Origin: Peptococcaceae bacterium UBA4068
GTDB taxonomy: Bacteria; Bacillota; Dehalobacteriia; UBA4068
DNA: 60,945 nucleotides
Direction of reading: 5' to 3'
Assembly (NCBI GenBank): GCA_002382665.1
Contig: DFZA01000003.1
Span: forward strand, 1-60,945
Below, piece by piece: positions 51,271 to 59,702 of the stretch; positions within the stretch are counted from its first letter, which is position 1, and each line of letters opens with the position of its first letter. A program made the translations under genes and the position numbers. The notes under the pieces are model-generated. The model saw nothing but the letters and a program-made list of their open reading frames with translations. It searched no databases and was not told the origin of the DNA.

Positions 51271-52030
51271 CTACTTTTTGCCACTCACCATCTTGGAACA
51301 CTTCATATTGTTCAAAAGCACAAGGCAATCCGTTTGCAGTAGATATGTCACTGCTATCCATAAGCTGAAAATGCAAATGTGGAGTAAAAGAATTGCCCGA
51401 ATGACCCACTCTACCAATAACTTCACCTTTTATTACACTCTGACCAACTGAAACCTGAATAGACCCTGTATTAAGATGAACTAGCGCAATATATATTTGG
51501 TCGCCACATTCCATAATGATGTAGTTGCCGGCAACTGATTGTATGTCATCTTTTTTCGGGTCGAAATAATGAGCATTTTTATAAGCGTTATACATATCTG
51601 AAAGTAAATTCGTTCGTTCTCGTTCCTCATAACCGTCTTCTGCTTGGACAATGATCCCGTCACAAGGTGCATATACTTCCTGGCCCCAACAATAATATTC
51701 ATTTAAGGGAACTCCAAAAAGGAGATATTTCGGCAAGCTAGCACGATAGGCAGGCCAGCCCTTTCTTTCCCAATCCACTTGTATAAAGTCATAAGCATAT
51801 CTTGTTCCTAACTGGTCTGTTCCGTGGCTCGGAATTTTTGTCCCTGGAGTGTTGGGAGAGAGCCATTCTCCCCTCAAAGGAAACTCGACAATTATCGGCT
51901 CATGCTCTTTAATCATCTCATGCCTCCTATCCGCATTATTGAAAATGACTAGTGCTACAATGGCACATGCAAGTACGATGCTGAAACGTGCAGGCATGTG
52001 CTTTTTCTCATTCCACATCATAACTCGCAT
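51224..52030 (-). CDS. M23-family (LytM) metallopeptidase, membrane-anchored
   Basis: The 268-residue protein has an N-terminal hydrophobic segment (about 14-30) followed by an LytM domain with D in A-Y-D-F (about 80) and H-x-H in H-L-H-F-Q (about 217-219), and H in S-H-G. It would cut peptidoglycan cross-links. The ATG 52030 has AAGG 8 bases upstream; a second ATG 9 bases earlier is too close to it. It follows the TetR gene directly, so it is the likely target of that regulator. Confidence 0.8.
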   Translation of the reverse strand: MRVMMWNEKKHMPARFSIVLACAIVALVIFNNADRRHEMIKEHEPIIVEFPLRGEWLSPNTPGTKIPSHGTDQLGTRYAYDFIQVDWERKGWPAYRASLPKYLLFGVPLNEYYCWGQEVYAPCDGIIVQAEDGYEERERTNLLSDMYNAYKNAHYFDPKKDDIQSVAGNYIIMECGDQIYIALVHLNTGSIQVSVGQSVIKGEVIGRVGHSGNSFTPHLHFQLMDSSDISTANGLPCAFEQYEVFQDGEWQKVVNGIPTEKDRIRFGY

Positions 52031-52041
52031 TTTCACCATCC

Positions 52042-52677
52042 TTATTCATTACTTGATGTATAGAAAATTTTTCTAAGTTCGTCAAAGTATTCGTCAAGTG
52101 TTGTAATGATATGTTTATAATCCAATTTTGAAGTTTGTGAATTTCTAATATCGTCTAATATTTGATTAGTAAAACCCATATTAGACCAAAAAATAAACTG
52201 TTTGCATTTGTCAATATTCAAACCAACTCTAAACTTAGAAACATCAATCTTATCGAATATTTGATGGTCGCATGATGATTGTTTTTTGTTAGCCCTTTTC
52301 TCAAGTGCTTTGTTGATTTCATCAGAGCTTGTTACAGTAGAAAGTTTGTTAAACTCAAAAATCCAAGGATATTGCATTATCAAATCAATTTGAAGTAGAT
52401 AGGATTGGCGCAACCTAGCAAAAACATCTTTTTCCGAAAAATTCATTTTCGTAAAATATTCTTTATCAAGAAGTTCGGCAAAGTAGTTATACACAAGCAG
52501 GAAAAGTTCTTGTTTGCTGTTTATATAATGAAACATTAGGGCTTTAGAAATCCCTGCTTCTTTCGCAATTACATTTGTTGAAGCGTTGTCAAATCCTCTC
52601 AATGTAAATTCTTTTAACGCTGCATTCAAGATAGCGTTACGCCTTGGAGGTTCTAAATCCAATAGTTTTGTAGGCAT
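52042..52677 (-). CDS. TetR-family regulator
   Basis: A 211-residue protein with the N-terminal helix-turn-helix (about 12-60: I-L-N-A-A-L-K-E-F-T-L-R-G-F, V-I-A-K-E-A-G-I-S-K, F-H-Y-I-N-S-K-Q-E-L). ATG 52677 has AAGGAGG 11 bases upstream; an in-frame TTG upstream is unlikely. Two dyads overlap its own promoter. The ligand is unknown. The M23 gene is next in the operon. Confidence 0.88.
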   Translation of the reverse strand: MPTKLLDLEPPRRNAILNAALKEFTLRGFDNASTNVIAKEAGISKALMFHYINSKQELFLLVYNYFAELLDKEYFTKMNFSEKDVFARLRQSYLLQIDLIMQYPWIFEFNKLSTVTSSDEINKALEKRANKKQSSCDHQIFDKIDVSKFRVGLNIDKCKQFIFWSNMGFTNQILDDIRNSQTSKLDYKHIITTLDEYFDELRKIFYTSSNE

Positions 52678-52710
52678 ATTATACCATTCCTCCTTAAACA
52701 ATGCCTTGTA

Positions 52711-52755
52711 TTTACCTGATAGGTCAATTATATCGCTGTTTACCTAAAAGGTCAA
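52711..52755 (-). promoter_or_regulatory. TetR promoter with two operators
   Basis: On the minus strand TTGACC and TATAAT are separated by 17 bases (52727-52755). Two dyads, ACCT-GAT-AGGT (52714-52724) and ACCT-AAA-AGGT (52742-52752), sit 28 bases apart, the second in the -35 region and the first just after the -10 box. The arrangement fits autorepression by two TetR dimers. Confidence 0.75.
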
Positions 52756-53043
52756 TAAAGAAATCAACTATAAGCTATATTCTTTTAAGACTCCATTAAC
52801 TGGCAAGCAGGGAAACTGTGGCCACAGATCTTTTGAATTTACTCATAATCACGACTCAAAATAAGTTACCATTTGGTTTTCTTATATCTCAATTTTTATA
52901 AACCTTCTAATTATCTTCACCTACTCCTGCTGCATCTTGCCTGTGAAGTAAATATAGGTGTTTAGTTTAATAATGCCCAAGCATGCCAGAGAGCATTGCG
53001 AAGGTAGCGCAGTAGGTAGAAACCAACTTGAGGTCGATAGTAA
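52756..53043. other. Gene-free stretch
   Basis: No open frame with a ribosome binding site, RNA gene or repeat is seen in these 288 bases. Confidence 0.5.
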
Positions 53044-53205
53044 TTATTCATCCCTGTTTGCCTCATCAGTATTTAGAAAAATTATCTTACTATCAGAGGA
53101 AGGTATATCCGAAGTAAACATTTCCTCTGTTATTTGTTTTGTTTCCTGTAATATAGAAGTTGCCTCCCGATAAAGAGTTAAAAAAAGTTCTTTATGATTA
53201 GGCAT
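53044..53205 (-). CDS. Small hypothetical protein opposite XRE regulator
   Basis: A 53-residue acidic protein; the ATG at 53205 has a strong GGAGGTG 5 bases upstream. It is mainly helical (L-F-L-T-L-Y-R-E-A-T-S-I-L-Q-E-T) with a disordered acidic tail. It is divergent from the XRE gene, and its promoter overlaps operator 2. A small regulated protein in such a setting could be an antitoxin, phage-like effector or signalling peptide. No family known. Confidence 0.5.
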   Translation of the reverse strand: MPNHKELFLTLYREATSILQETKQITEEMFTSDIPSSDSKIIFLNTDEANRDE

Positions 53206-53217
53206 GACTACACCTCC

Positions 53218-53309
53218 ATAATTCTGCTGATGGAAATATAATTATTATAATTCCACTAGCGGAATTATGTCAAGATGGTTTGGATATATAATTCTTTTTA
53301 AAGAATTAT
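53218..53309. promoter_or_regulatory. Three XRE-type operators and divergent promoters
   Basis: Three 22-base dyads share the plan ATAATTC-N8-GAATTAT: 53218-53239 (one half imperfect, GAAATAT), 53247-53268 and 53288-53309. On the minus strand TTGACA and TATAAT with an 18-base spacer (53244-53273) place operator 2 in the promoter. Operator 3 overlaps the AT-rich region before the XRE start. This layout suggests that the XRE protein represses both directions. Confidence 0.75.
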
Positions 53310-53328
53310 ATATTGAGGTGATAGTGAA

Positions 53329-53565
53329 ATGAAGCCGAGGAGATTACCGCTGGGAGATATGAATATTATCGGGGCGAACGTAACGAAGATAAGATTAGAT
53401 AAAGGCATCAAACAAAAAGACTTACTGGCGAGGATTCAATCTCTGGGGATGGAAATATCTGAATCCTGCCTTTCAAAAATCGAGGGGCAAACGCGGATGG
53501 TAACCGACAAAGAGCTTGTTTTGATTGCTAACGCATTAGGAGTTCAGCCCGAAGATTTGTTATAA
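53329..53565 (+). CDS. Small XRE-family regulator
   Basis: The 78-residue protein is essentially one helix-turn-helix (I-I-G-A-N-V-T-K-I-R-L-D-K-G-I-K-Q-K-D-L, S-E-S-C-L-S-K-I-E-G-Q). GAGGTG lies 8 bases upstream of the ATG. It probably binds the three dyads at 53218-53309. Confidence 0.85.
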   Translation: MKPRRLPLGDMNIIGANVTKIRLDKGIKQKDLLARIQSLGMEISESCLSKIEGQTRMVTDKELVLIANALGVQPEDLL

Positions 53566-53602
53566 TTTGAAAGTATTTGTATTGTTACTACTAAACAGAA
53601 AA

Positions 53603-53641
53603 AACCGCCGGTTAACTAATTATTGTTAATCCAGCGGTTAT
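53603..53641. terminator. Terminator between XRE gene and antiporter gene
   Basis: AACCGC-CGGTTAAC pairs with GTTAATCCAGCGGTT (imperfect), flanked by A and T tracts. It serves convergent genes. Confidence 0.6.
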
Positions 53642-53668
53642 TTGTAATGGGGCTAATTGGTTTACTTA

Positions 53669-55951
53669 TTAAATCAAATCGGCTTGTACAAGCGATTTGG
53701 CCATTTTTTGTGTGCCGAGCACCCAGAGCAGGTCGCCGATATTCAGCTGCATATTGGGGTTGGGGTTGAGTATCGGATATAAATTTCTTTCTAATCCCAG
53801 CAGATAGCAGTTCCAGCGTTTTTTGATTTGTGAATCTTTGATGCTGACTCCGGCCAGACCAGAGTCCTTGTGGACTTTTACCGCGTAACAAAGTAGCTGA
53901 TCTTCTTGCTCATATTGATCCTGTGAGGTGATAAACTGATAAAGTGTAGGAAAGATAGCGCAATTATCTTCGGTGCAGAGATACGGCAACGCCATGTGGA
54001 TATTGGCGATACCTTCTTCGCTGCTGACGAGAAAAACCTTGTCGCCGTCCAGAAGTTTCTCGTAACCTTCGGGATTGTTGATATGCTTTTTGCCGCGGAT
54101 GATTTTGATCACATGCACTTTAAAGATAGCGCCCCAGCTTAATTCGGCCAGAGTTTTATCGACACATTCGTAACTTTGTTCGCAGCGGAAATTTGCTACC
54201 CGCAGTTGCTGGTCAAGCCAATCATGGGCGTTTTCATCTTCCCGCTGATGCAAATGCAGTTCGTTGAGATTGGCCAGGAATTTAGCTTCGAACTGCAGAT
54301 AGCGGCCAATCAGCCAGTCGGAACGGTAAACCAGCAGCACGATTGTTGCTGCAATTACCAGTAATAACAGCGGAGGCAAAGAGAGGATAGTAAATAAGGG
54401 TAGCAACACCAAGCCGATGGTGATTGCAAAACGGATAATGATCAGCACTATTAAAGGCAGATGGTTGGTTTTGTTCTTGACCCACAAAGAAACGAAATAA
54501 TAATTACGGTTATAGAAAAGCATCGGTTTTAAGAAGGGAGCCATGGCAATCAATATTACTGCCGTGGTGGCAAACCTGTCCCAAGGATGCGGCAGGTATT
54601 GACCGGCCAGCGGTAAAAGCCATGTAGTGCCTACGGCGTTGATGCCGAGAATGATCACGATATAGATAAAAATGCGGGAAAAACACTGTTTGATATAATT
54701 CTGCCAGTCGCTGTCTTTTTCGGTTTCGCTTTGTTCCTCCGAGGTATAGCGGTTGAGTTTGTTTAGCCATTTTTCCGGCAGGCGTTTTTGCAGCCACTGG
54801 TAAAAATCTTCCGCATGGCTGATAAAAAACGGCGTGGTAAAAGTGGTAATCACCGAGACGGCAACAACGATCGGATAAATATAATCGGCAGTAACGCCGA
54901 GCGTTAAACCCAGCGAGGCAATGATAAAAGCAAACTCGCCTATTTGCGGCAAGCAAAAGCTGCTGCGGATCGCTATATGCAATGACTGGCCGCTGAGCAT
55001 CAATCCCAAAGCGGGGAAAATCAGTTTGCCGATAATTACCAGCGCGGTGATTAGCAATATCGACGGTAAATAATGATATATTAAAATTGGGTCGACCATC
55101 ATGCCGACGGAGATAAAAAAGACGGCTCCAAACAGGTCTTTGACCGGCGTGATCAGATGCTCGACGCGGTTGCCGTGAATGGTACCGGCCAGCAGCGAAC
55201 CTGCTAAAAATGCGCCCAAGGCGGAGGAAAAGCCCAGATAGTTGGCCAGCAATACCATGCCTAAGCACATGCCTAACGAGACGATCAGTAATGTCTCGTT
55301 ATTCATCAGTTTGTAGGTTTTTTTGAGTAATGTAGGAACCAGGTAAATACCGAGGATCAGCCACAATGCCAGATAAAAGACCATCTTTAATATATTAAAC
55401 AGCAAAGTGCCACCGTCAATGCTCTGGCTGACGGCAATCGTGGAAAGGATGATCATCAAAAAGATGGCGACGATATCTTCCATCACGAGAATGCCGAAGA
55501 CCATTTGCGCGAATTTTTCTTTTTTAAGTCTCAGGTCATCAAAGGCTTTGATGATGATGGTTGTCGAGGAAATGGCGATAATGCCGCCAAAAAACAGGCT
55601 GTTCATAAACGACCAGCCGAGCATCTGCCCGGTAAAAAAGCCGATTGCGCCCATGCCTGTTACTTCGGTAATCGTGGTAATAATAGCGGTGCCGCCGATG
55701 CGCGCCAGTTTGTGGAGGTTAAACTCCAGACCGAGCGCAAACATCAGGATGATAATGCCGATGTTGCTCCAGACATTGATATTGGCTATATCGCCGACAT
55801 TGGGGAACATGCTGAAATAAGGGCCGGTAATCATGCCCGCAACGATATAGCCCAGAACCAGAGGCTGTTTGATTTTCTTAAACAGCAACGTGGTAATACC
55901 GGCAACGATTAATATCAATGCTAGATCAGATATCAGTGTGGGTAGGTGCAT
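53669..55951 (-). CDS. CPA2-family cation/proton antiporter with TrkA-C domain
   Basis: The 760-residue protein has about 12 membrane helices in the first 400 residues, with G-E-F-A-F and L-A-x-F-L-A-G segments of the Na+/H+ exchanger fold (KefB/GerN type). The following membrane segments (430-560) are an additional hydrophobic part, and the C-terminal 680-760 is a TrkA-C-like ligand-sensing domain. Probably K+ or Na+ efflux coupled to protons. GGAGGTAACC precedes the ATG. The long second membrane part is larger than in the simplest homologues. Confidence 0.82.
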   Translation of the reverse strand: MHLPTLISDLALILIVAGITTLLFKKIKQPLVLGYIVAGMITGPYFSMFPNVGDIANINVWSNIGIIILMFALGLEFNLHKLARIGGTAIITTITEVTGMGAIGFFTGQMLGWSFMNSLFFGGIIAISSTTIIIKAFDDLRLKKEKFAQMVFGILVMEDIVAIFLMIILSTIAVSQSIDGGTLLFNILKMVFYLALWLILGIYLVPTLLKKTYKLMNNETLLIVSLGMCLGMVLLANYLGFSSALGAFLAGSLLAGTIHGNRVEHLITPVKDLFGAVFFISVGMMVDPILIYHYLPSILLITALVIIGKLIFPALGLMLSGQSLHIAIRSSFCLPQIGEFAFIIASLGLTLGVTADYIYPIVVAVSVITTFTTPFFISHAEDFYQWLQKRLPEKWLNKLNRYTSEEQSETEKDSDWQNYIKQCFSRIFIYIVIILGINAVGTTWLLPLAGQYLPHPWDRFATTAVILIAMAPFLKPMLFYNRNYYFVSLWVKNKTNHLPLIVLIIIRFAITIGLVLLPLFTILSLPPLLLLVIAATIVLLVYRSDWLIGRYLQFEAKFLANLNELHLHQREDENAHDWLDQQLRVANFRCEQSYECVDKTLAELSWGAIFKVHVIKIIRGKKHINNPEGYEKLLDGDKVFLVSSEEGIANIHMALPYLCTEDNCAIFPTLYQFITSQDQYEQEDQLLCYAVKVHKDSGLAGVSIKDSQIKKRWNCYLLGLERNLYPILNPNPNMQLNIGDLLWVLGTQKMAKSLVQADLI

Positions 55952-56036
55952 GGTTACCTCCTTGGTTATTATTTGCAGATCTAAATAAAGTATAAATGAT
56001 TTCGATATTTAATGCAAATTGGGAGGGCGGCGGCTC

Positions 56037-56065
56037 TTTACTTATTAAGAAGTGTCGGATATAAT
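56037..56065 (+). promoter_or_regulatory. Promoter of aminotransferase gene
   Basis: TTTACT, 17-base spacer, TATAAT. Transcription would start about 56072, giving a leader of 25 bases to ATG 56098. Confidence 0.6.
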
Positions 56066-56097
56066 TATTTTCATACACAATGAAAGAAGTGAAAATA

Positions 56098-57255
56098 ATG
56101 CTTGATTACGATAAAATCTATTCCCGCAAACTTGATGCGATCAAGCCGTTGGCTATCGGCAAATTTTTTGCGGTCGGGCCAGAGATAGTGTCGCTGGGTA
56201 TCGGTGAACCGGACTTTGCTACGCCGATGACAGCTTGTCAGGGCGGCATTGATTCGCTGCTGGCCGGGAAAACAGCCTATGCGCCTACCATGGGTGTTGG
56301 CGAGCTGCGGCAGGAAATATCTAAGTATCTGCAGCGGCGGTTTGCGCTTGATTATGCGGCGGAAGAAGTGCTGCTGACGGTGGGCGCTTCCGAAGGATTG
56401 GATAGTATTATCCGCGCTTTTATCGAAAACGGCGACGAAGTGATTATACCTTCCCCGTCTTTTTCCTGCTATATTCCGATTGTCAGTCTGGCGGGCGGCG
56501 TGCCGGTAAATATTAACACTTATGCCAAAGATGGGTTTAAGCTGCGGGGGGAGGCCTTAAAAAAGGCTATTACCGCCAAAACAAAAATACTGCTGCTCTC
56601 CTATCCCAATAATCCGACCGGCGCTGATATGTCTGCAGAAGATTATCTGGAAATTGCCGAGGTTTTAAGGGGTACCGATATTCTGGTGCTTTGTGATGAA
56701 ATCTATGCCGAGTTATCTTATAGCGGCAAACATAGCTGTCTGGCCAATATTGCGGATATGCGTGAGCGGTCGATTTATCTCAGCGGTTTTTCCAAGGCGT
56801 ACGCGATGACCGGCTGGCGGCTCGGTTATGTGGCGGCGCCGCAGCCGTTGCTGACGCAAATCAGCAAAGTCCATCAGTTTGCCGTGATGAGCGCGCCGTC
56901 AGTTGCGCAATACGCGGCAATCGCGGCGCTGCGGCAATGCGATAACGACGTTAAAGCGATGGTCAGCGAATATGACAAGCGCAGGCGTTTTGTCTATCGG
57001 CAGTTGATTGAGATGGGGCTTGACTGCTATGAACCGCAGGGCGCATTTTATATCTTCCCCTCTATTAAGAGTACGGGTTTGTCCTCGGAAGAGTTTGCCG
57101 ATAGGTTGTTGGACGAAGCGAAAGTAGCCGTGGTGCCGGGAACAGGGTTTGGGCCTGCGGGCGAGGGGTTTGTGCGCATTTCTTATGCTTATAGCATGGA
57201 AACTCTAGCGGAGGCTATGAAGCGGCTGGCGGACTTTGTAAAAAAAATCAGCTAA
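56098..57255 (+). CDS. Class I/II PLP aminotransferase
   Basis: A 385-residue protein with L-S-Y-P-N-N-P-T-G (about 173-181), S-G-F-S-K-A-Y-A-M-T-G-W-R-L-G with the PLP Lys (about 234), D-E-I-Y (about 204), and R-I-S-Y at the substrate carboxylate site. It fits aspartate/aromatic aminotransferases of the AspC-like subgroup used for Asp, Tyr or Phe. The start 56098 has a GAAGTG upstream; ATG 56080 is an alternative. Substrate uncertain. Confidence 0.85.
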   Translation: MLDYDKIYSRKLDAIKPLAIGKFFAVGPEIVSLGIGEPDFATPMTACQGGIDSLLAGKTAYAPTMGVGELRQEISKYLQRRFALDYAAEEVLLTVGASEGLDSIIRAFIENGDEVIIPSPSFSCYIPIVSLAGGVPVNINTYAKDGFKLRGEALKKAITAKTKILLLSYPNNPTGADMSAEDYLEIAEVLRGTDILVLCDEIYAELSYSGKHSCLANIADMRERSIYLSGFSKAYAMTGWRLGYVAAPQPLLTQISKVHQFAVMSAPSVAQYAAIAALRQCDNDVKAMVSEYDKRRRFVYRQLIEMGLDCYEPQGAFYIFPSIKSTGLSSEEFADRLLDEAKVAVVPGTGFGPAGEGFVRISYAYSMETLAEAMKRLADFVKKIS

Positions 57256-57288
57256 ACGGAATATTAAAAGTAGGTAGTCAAAGAAGTG

Positions 57289-57413
57289 GTCAGCGTGCTG
57301 AGAAACGAGCGAGACTAGGCGCGGACGAAACCGGCGACGCAGGCGTATAAAAGATACGTCGAGGAGACGGGGGATGGCCGCAACGACGTATCACGAAGTT
57401 TATCGGCACGCTA
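57289..57413 (+). repeat. GC-rich dispersed repeat, copy 2 (short form)
   Basis: A 125-base copy of the repeat at 48273-48470, same orientation, without the 70-base insert. Ends carry AGCGTGC/GCACGCT, a 7-base terminal inverted repeat. Shared blocks include GAGAAACGAG, GATACGTCGAGGAGACGGGG, and ACGAAGTTTATCG. It lies between the aminotransferase stop and the groEL terminator. Confidence 0.8.
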
Positions 57414-57416
57414 AAA

Positions 57417-57447
57417 AGAAGGTGCGAATTGAAATTCGCACCTTCTT
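57417..57447 (-). terminator. groESL operon terminator
   Basis: Minus strand GAAGGTGCGAATT/AATTCGCACCTTC stem with short loop, then CTTTTTAG. It lies 30 bases after groEL. Confidence 0.85.
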
Positions 57448-57477
57448 TAATTTTGTTGGCTTTAGTTTTGCTAGCTA

Positions 57478-59100
57478 TTACATCATGCCGCCGTAGCCGC
57501 CTCCGGGAGGCATCGCCATAGGGGGTTCATCTTTGGGGATATCGGTAATGATGGTTTCGGTAGTCAACAGCAATGCGGCTATTGAAGCGGCATGCTGGAG
57601 AGCGGAACGGGTGACTTTAGCCGGATCAACGATACCGGCTTTGACCATATCCTCGTACTCTTCGGTCGCGGCGTTGAAACCAATACCCTTCTTGGATTCT
57701 TTGACTTTTTCTACCACGACAGCGCCTTCTAAACCGGCGTTATTAGCGATTTGTTTCAAGGGTTCTTCAAGAGCTTTTTTGATAATGTTGATACCGGTCA
57801 TGACGTCGCCTTCTGCTGTGAGCTTGGCAACTGCTCCGATTACTTCGATCAATGCTAAACCACCGCCGGCCACAATACCTTCTTCAACAGCGGCGCGGGT
57901 TGCGGACAAAGCGTCTTCGAAGCGTAATTTCTTTTCTTTGAGCTCGGTTTCGGTAGCGGCACCGACTTTAATAACAGCAACGCCGCCTGCCAATTTGGCC
58001 ATTCTCTCTTGAAGCTTTTCTTTGTCAAAATCAGAGGTGGTGTCATCGTATTGCTTTTTCAGCTGTTGGACACGGTTTTTGATCTCGGTGCTGTCGCCGT
58101 CGCCGTCGATAATTACTGTATTATCTTTGGTGATCTTGATCTGGCGAGCGCCGCCGAGCATTTCGATAGAAGTATTTTCCAGTTTGAGGCCGACGTCTTC
58201 GGTGATTACGGTAGCGCCGGTCAAAATGGCGATATCCTGCAGCATGGCTTTTCTTCTGTCGCCGAAGCCGGGGGCTTTGACGGCAACGCAGGTGAAGGTG
58301 CCGCGCAGTTTGTTAAGGATTAATGTTGCCTGAGCTTCGCCTTCGATATCTTCGGCGATGATCAGCATTTGACGTCCGTTTTGTACGACTTTTTCTAAAA
58401 CCGGCAGCAGGTCGCTGATGACCGAGATCTTTTTGTCGGTTATTAAAATATAGGGTTTGTCAAGCAGCGCTTCCATCTTGTCGGTATCGGTGACCATATA
58501 AGGGGAGATATAGCCGCGGTCAAACTGCATGCCTTCGACTGTTTCCAGCGAAGTTTCCAAGCTTTGGCTTTCCTCAACGGTGATAACGCCGTCGTTGCCG
58601 ACTTTCTCCATGGCATCGGCGATCAGGTTGCCGATAGTCGTATCGTTAGCGGAAATGGAGGCTACCTGTGAAATAGCGGTTTTATTTTTGACCGGTTGGG
58701 AATTTTTCTTTAATTCCGCCACGGCGGTGTCGACGGCCATTTCAATACCTTTCTTTAAGATCATCGGATTGGCGCCGGCGGCGACATTCTTCAGACCTTC
58801 GCGGATGATGGCTTGCGCCAGCAAAGTAGCGGTAGTGGTGCCGTCGCCTGCGACGTCGTTGGTCTTGGTGGCGACTTCTTTGACTAATTGAGCACCCATG
58901 TTTTCGAGCGGGTCTTCGAGCTCAATTTCTCTGGCGATGGTTACGCCGTCGTTGGTGATTAGCGGCGAACCGAATTTCTTATCCAGTACAACATTGCGGC
59001 CTTTGGGGCCGAGTGTTACTTTAACTGCATCGCTTAAAGCGTTAACGCCGCGTTCCAAAGCGGAGCGGGCTGCTGTATCAAAAACAATTTGTTTAGCCAT
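57478..59100 (-). CDS. groEL: Chaperonin GroEL
   Basis: The 540-residue protein has the ATP loop D-G-T-T-T-A-T (about 86-92), G-P-K-G-R-N-V near the start, and the typical C-terminal G-G-M tail (shortened to G-G-Y-G-G-M-M). Length is near the family standard (540-548). GGAGG precedes the ATG. It forms the folding chamber with GroES and is in one operon with it. Confidence 0.98.
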   Translation of the reverse strand: MAKQIVFDTAARSALERGVNALSDAVKVTLGPKGRNVVLDKKFGSPLITNDGVTIAREIELEDPLENMGAQLVKEVATKTNDVAGDGTTTATLLAQAIIREGLKNVAAGANPMILKKGIEMAVDTAVAELKKNSQPVKNKTAISQVASISANDTTIGNLIADAMEKVGNDGVITVEESQSLETSLETVEGMQFDRGYISPYMVTDTDKMEALLDKPYILITDKKISVISDLLPVLEKVVQNGRQMLIIAEDIEGEAQATLILNKLRGTFTCVAVKAPGFGDRRKAMLQDIAILTGATVITEDVGLKLENTSIEMLGGARQIKITKDNTVIIDGDGDSTEIKNRVQQLKKQYDDTTSDFDKEKLQERMAKLAGGVAVIKVGAATETELKEKKLRFEDALSATRAAVEEGIVAGGGLALIEVIGAVAKLTAEGDVMTGINIIKKALEEPLKQIANNAGLEGAVVVEKVKESKKGIGFNAATEEYEDMVKAGIVDPAKVTRSALQHAASIAALLLTTETIITDIPKDEPPMAMPPGGGYGGMM

Positions 59101-59114
59101 TGATATTTTTCCTC

Positions 59115-59417
59115 CTATTTATTATTCTTGCCAATGATGGCCAAAATATCGCGTTCGGAATTGAGAATCAAATATTGTTCACCATCTAATTTGACTTCGG
59201 TTCCGGAATATTTTGCAAAAAGAACTGTATCGCCGACTTTGACTTCGAGCGGAGCTCTTTTTCCGTCATCCATTAAACGGCCGGGGCCGATGGCTAACAC
59301 TTTGCCTTCCTGGGGTTTTTCTTTGGCGGTGTCGGGAATGTAGATGCCGCCTTTTGTGACTTCCTGCGATTCGAGCAGTTGAATAACAACACGATCACCT
59401 AACGGTTTGATATTCAT
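59115..59417 (-). CDS. groES: Co-chaperonin GroES
   Basis: A 100-residue protein: L-G-D-R-V at the start, the mobile loop G-G-I-Y-I-P-D-T-A, and G-x-x-V-L-F-A-K-Y-S-G-T-E. It caps GroEL. AAGGAGG lies 7 bases upstream. It is first in the operon controlled by CIRCE. Confidence 0.97.
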   Translation of the reverse strand: MNIKPLGDRVVIQLLESQEVTKGGIYIPDTAKEKPQEGKVLAIGPGRLMDDGKRAPLEVKVGDTVLFAKYSGTEVKLDGEQYLILNSERDILAIIGKNNK

Positions 59418-59456
59418 GGCGTTTCCTCCTTAAAGAATTGTTTAATAAACTTTTTA

Positions 59457-59483
59457 ATAGCACTCTCTTGCGATGAGTGCTAA
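59457..59483. promoter_or_regulatory. CIRCE operator (HrcA)
   Basis: ATAGCACTC-N9-GAGTGCTAA differs at one position from the CIRCE consensus TTAGCACTC-N9-GAGTGCTAA. It lies 40 bases upstream of groES on the minus strand, so the operon should be repressed by HrcA. Confidence 0.9.
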
Positions 59484-59560
59484 CCATAGTCTATATAGTA
59501 ATAAACATCAGCTCCGGAGGCAAATCGCGTATTTTGGCAAAAATAGGTAAATATAGCATA

Positions 59561-59600
59561 ATATCTCACGATATCTCTTGATATCTCTTGATTTCTATTG
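59561..59600 (+). repeat. Four tandem 10-base repeats upstream of groES
   Basis: Four successive decamers (ATATCTCACG, ATATCTCTTG twice, ATTTCTATTG) lie in the 285-base gap between groES and the next gene. The exact 10-base phasing would place sites on one DNA face. No known operator matches. Confidence 0.5.
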
Positions 59601-59702
59601 TTTTTAAATATATGTAAGTTTTCTTTTGTTTGTTATAATAAATCAATAGTAAATTTTTTAAATCCGGCGCAAAATAGTATAAAAGAGAAAGTAGGGTCAG
59701 AT

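Noticed and set aside
52975..53173. 71-codon plus-strand frame
   Set aside because: It lies opposite the 53-codon gene, which has a strong ribosome binding site and promoter; this one has neither.
54510..55268. 252-codon frame on the same strand as the antiporter gene in another phase
   Set aside because: Shadow of the antiporter gene; no ribosome binding site and unlikely basic composition.
57533..58333. Open plus-strand frames opposite groEL
   Set aside because: Antisense shadows of a highly expressed, codon-biased gene; none has a ribosome binding site.
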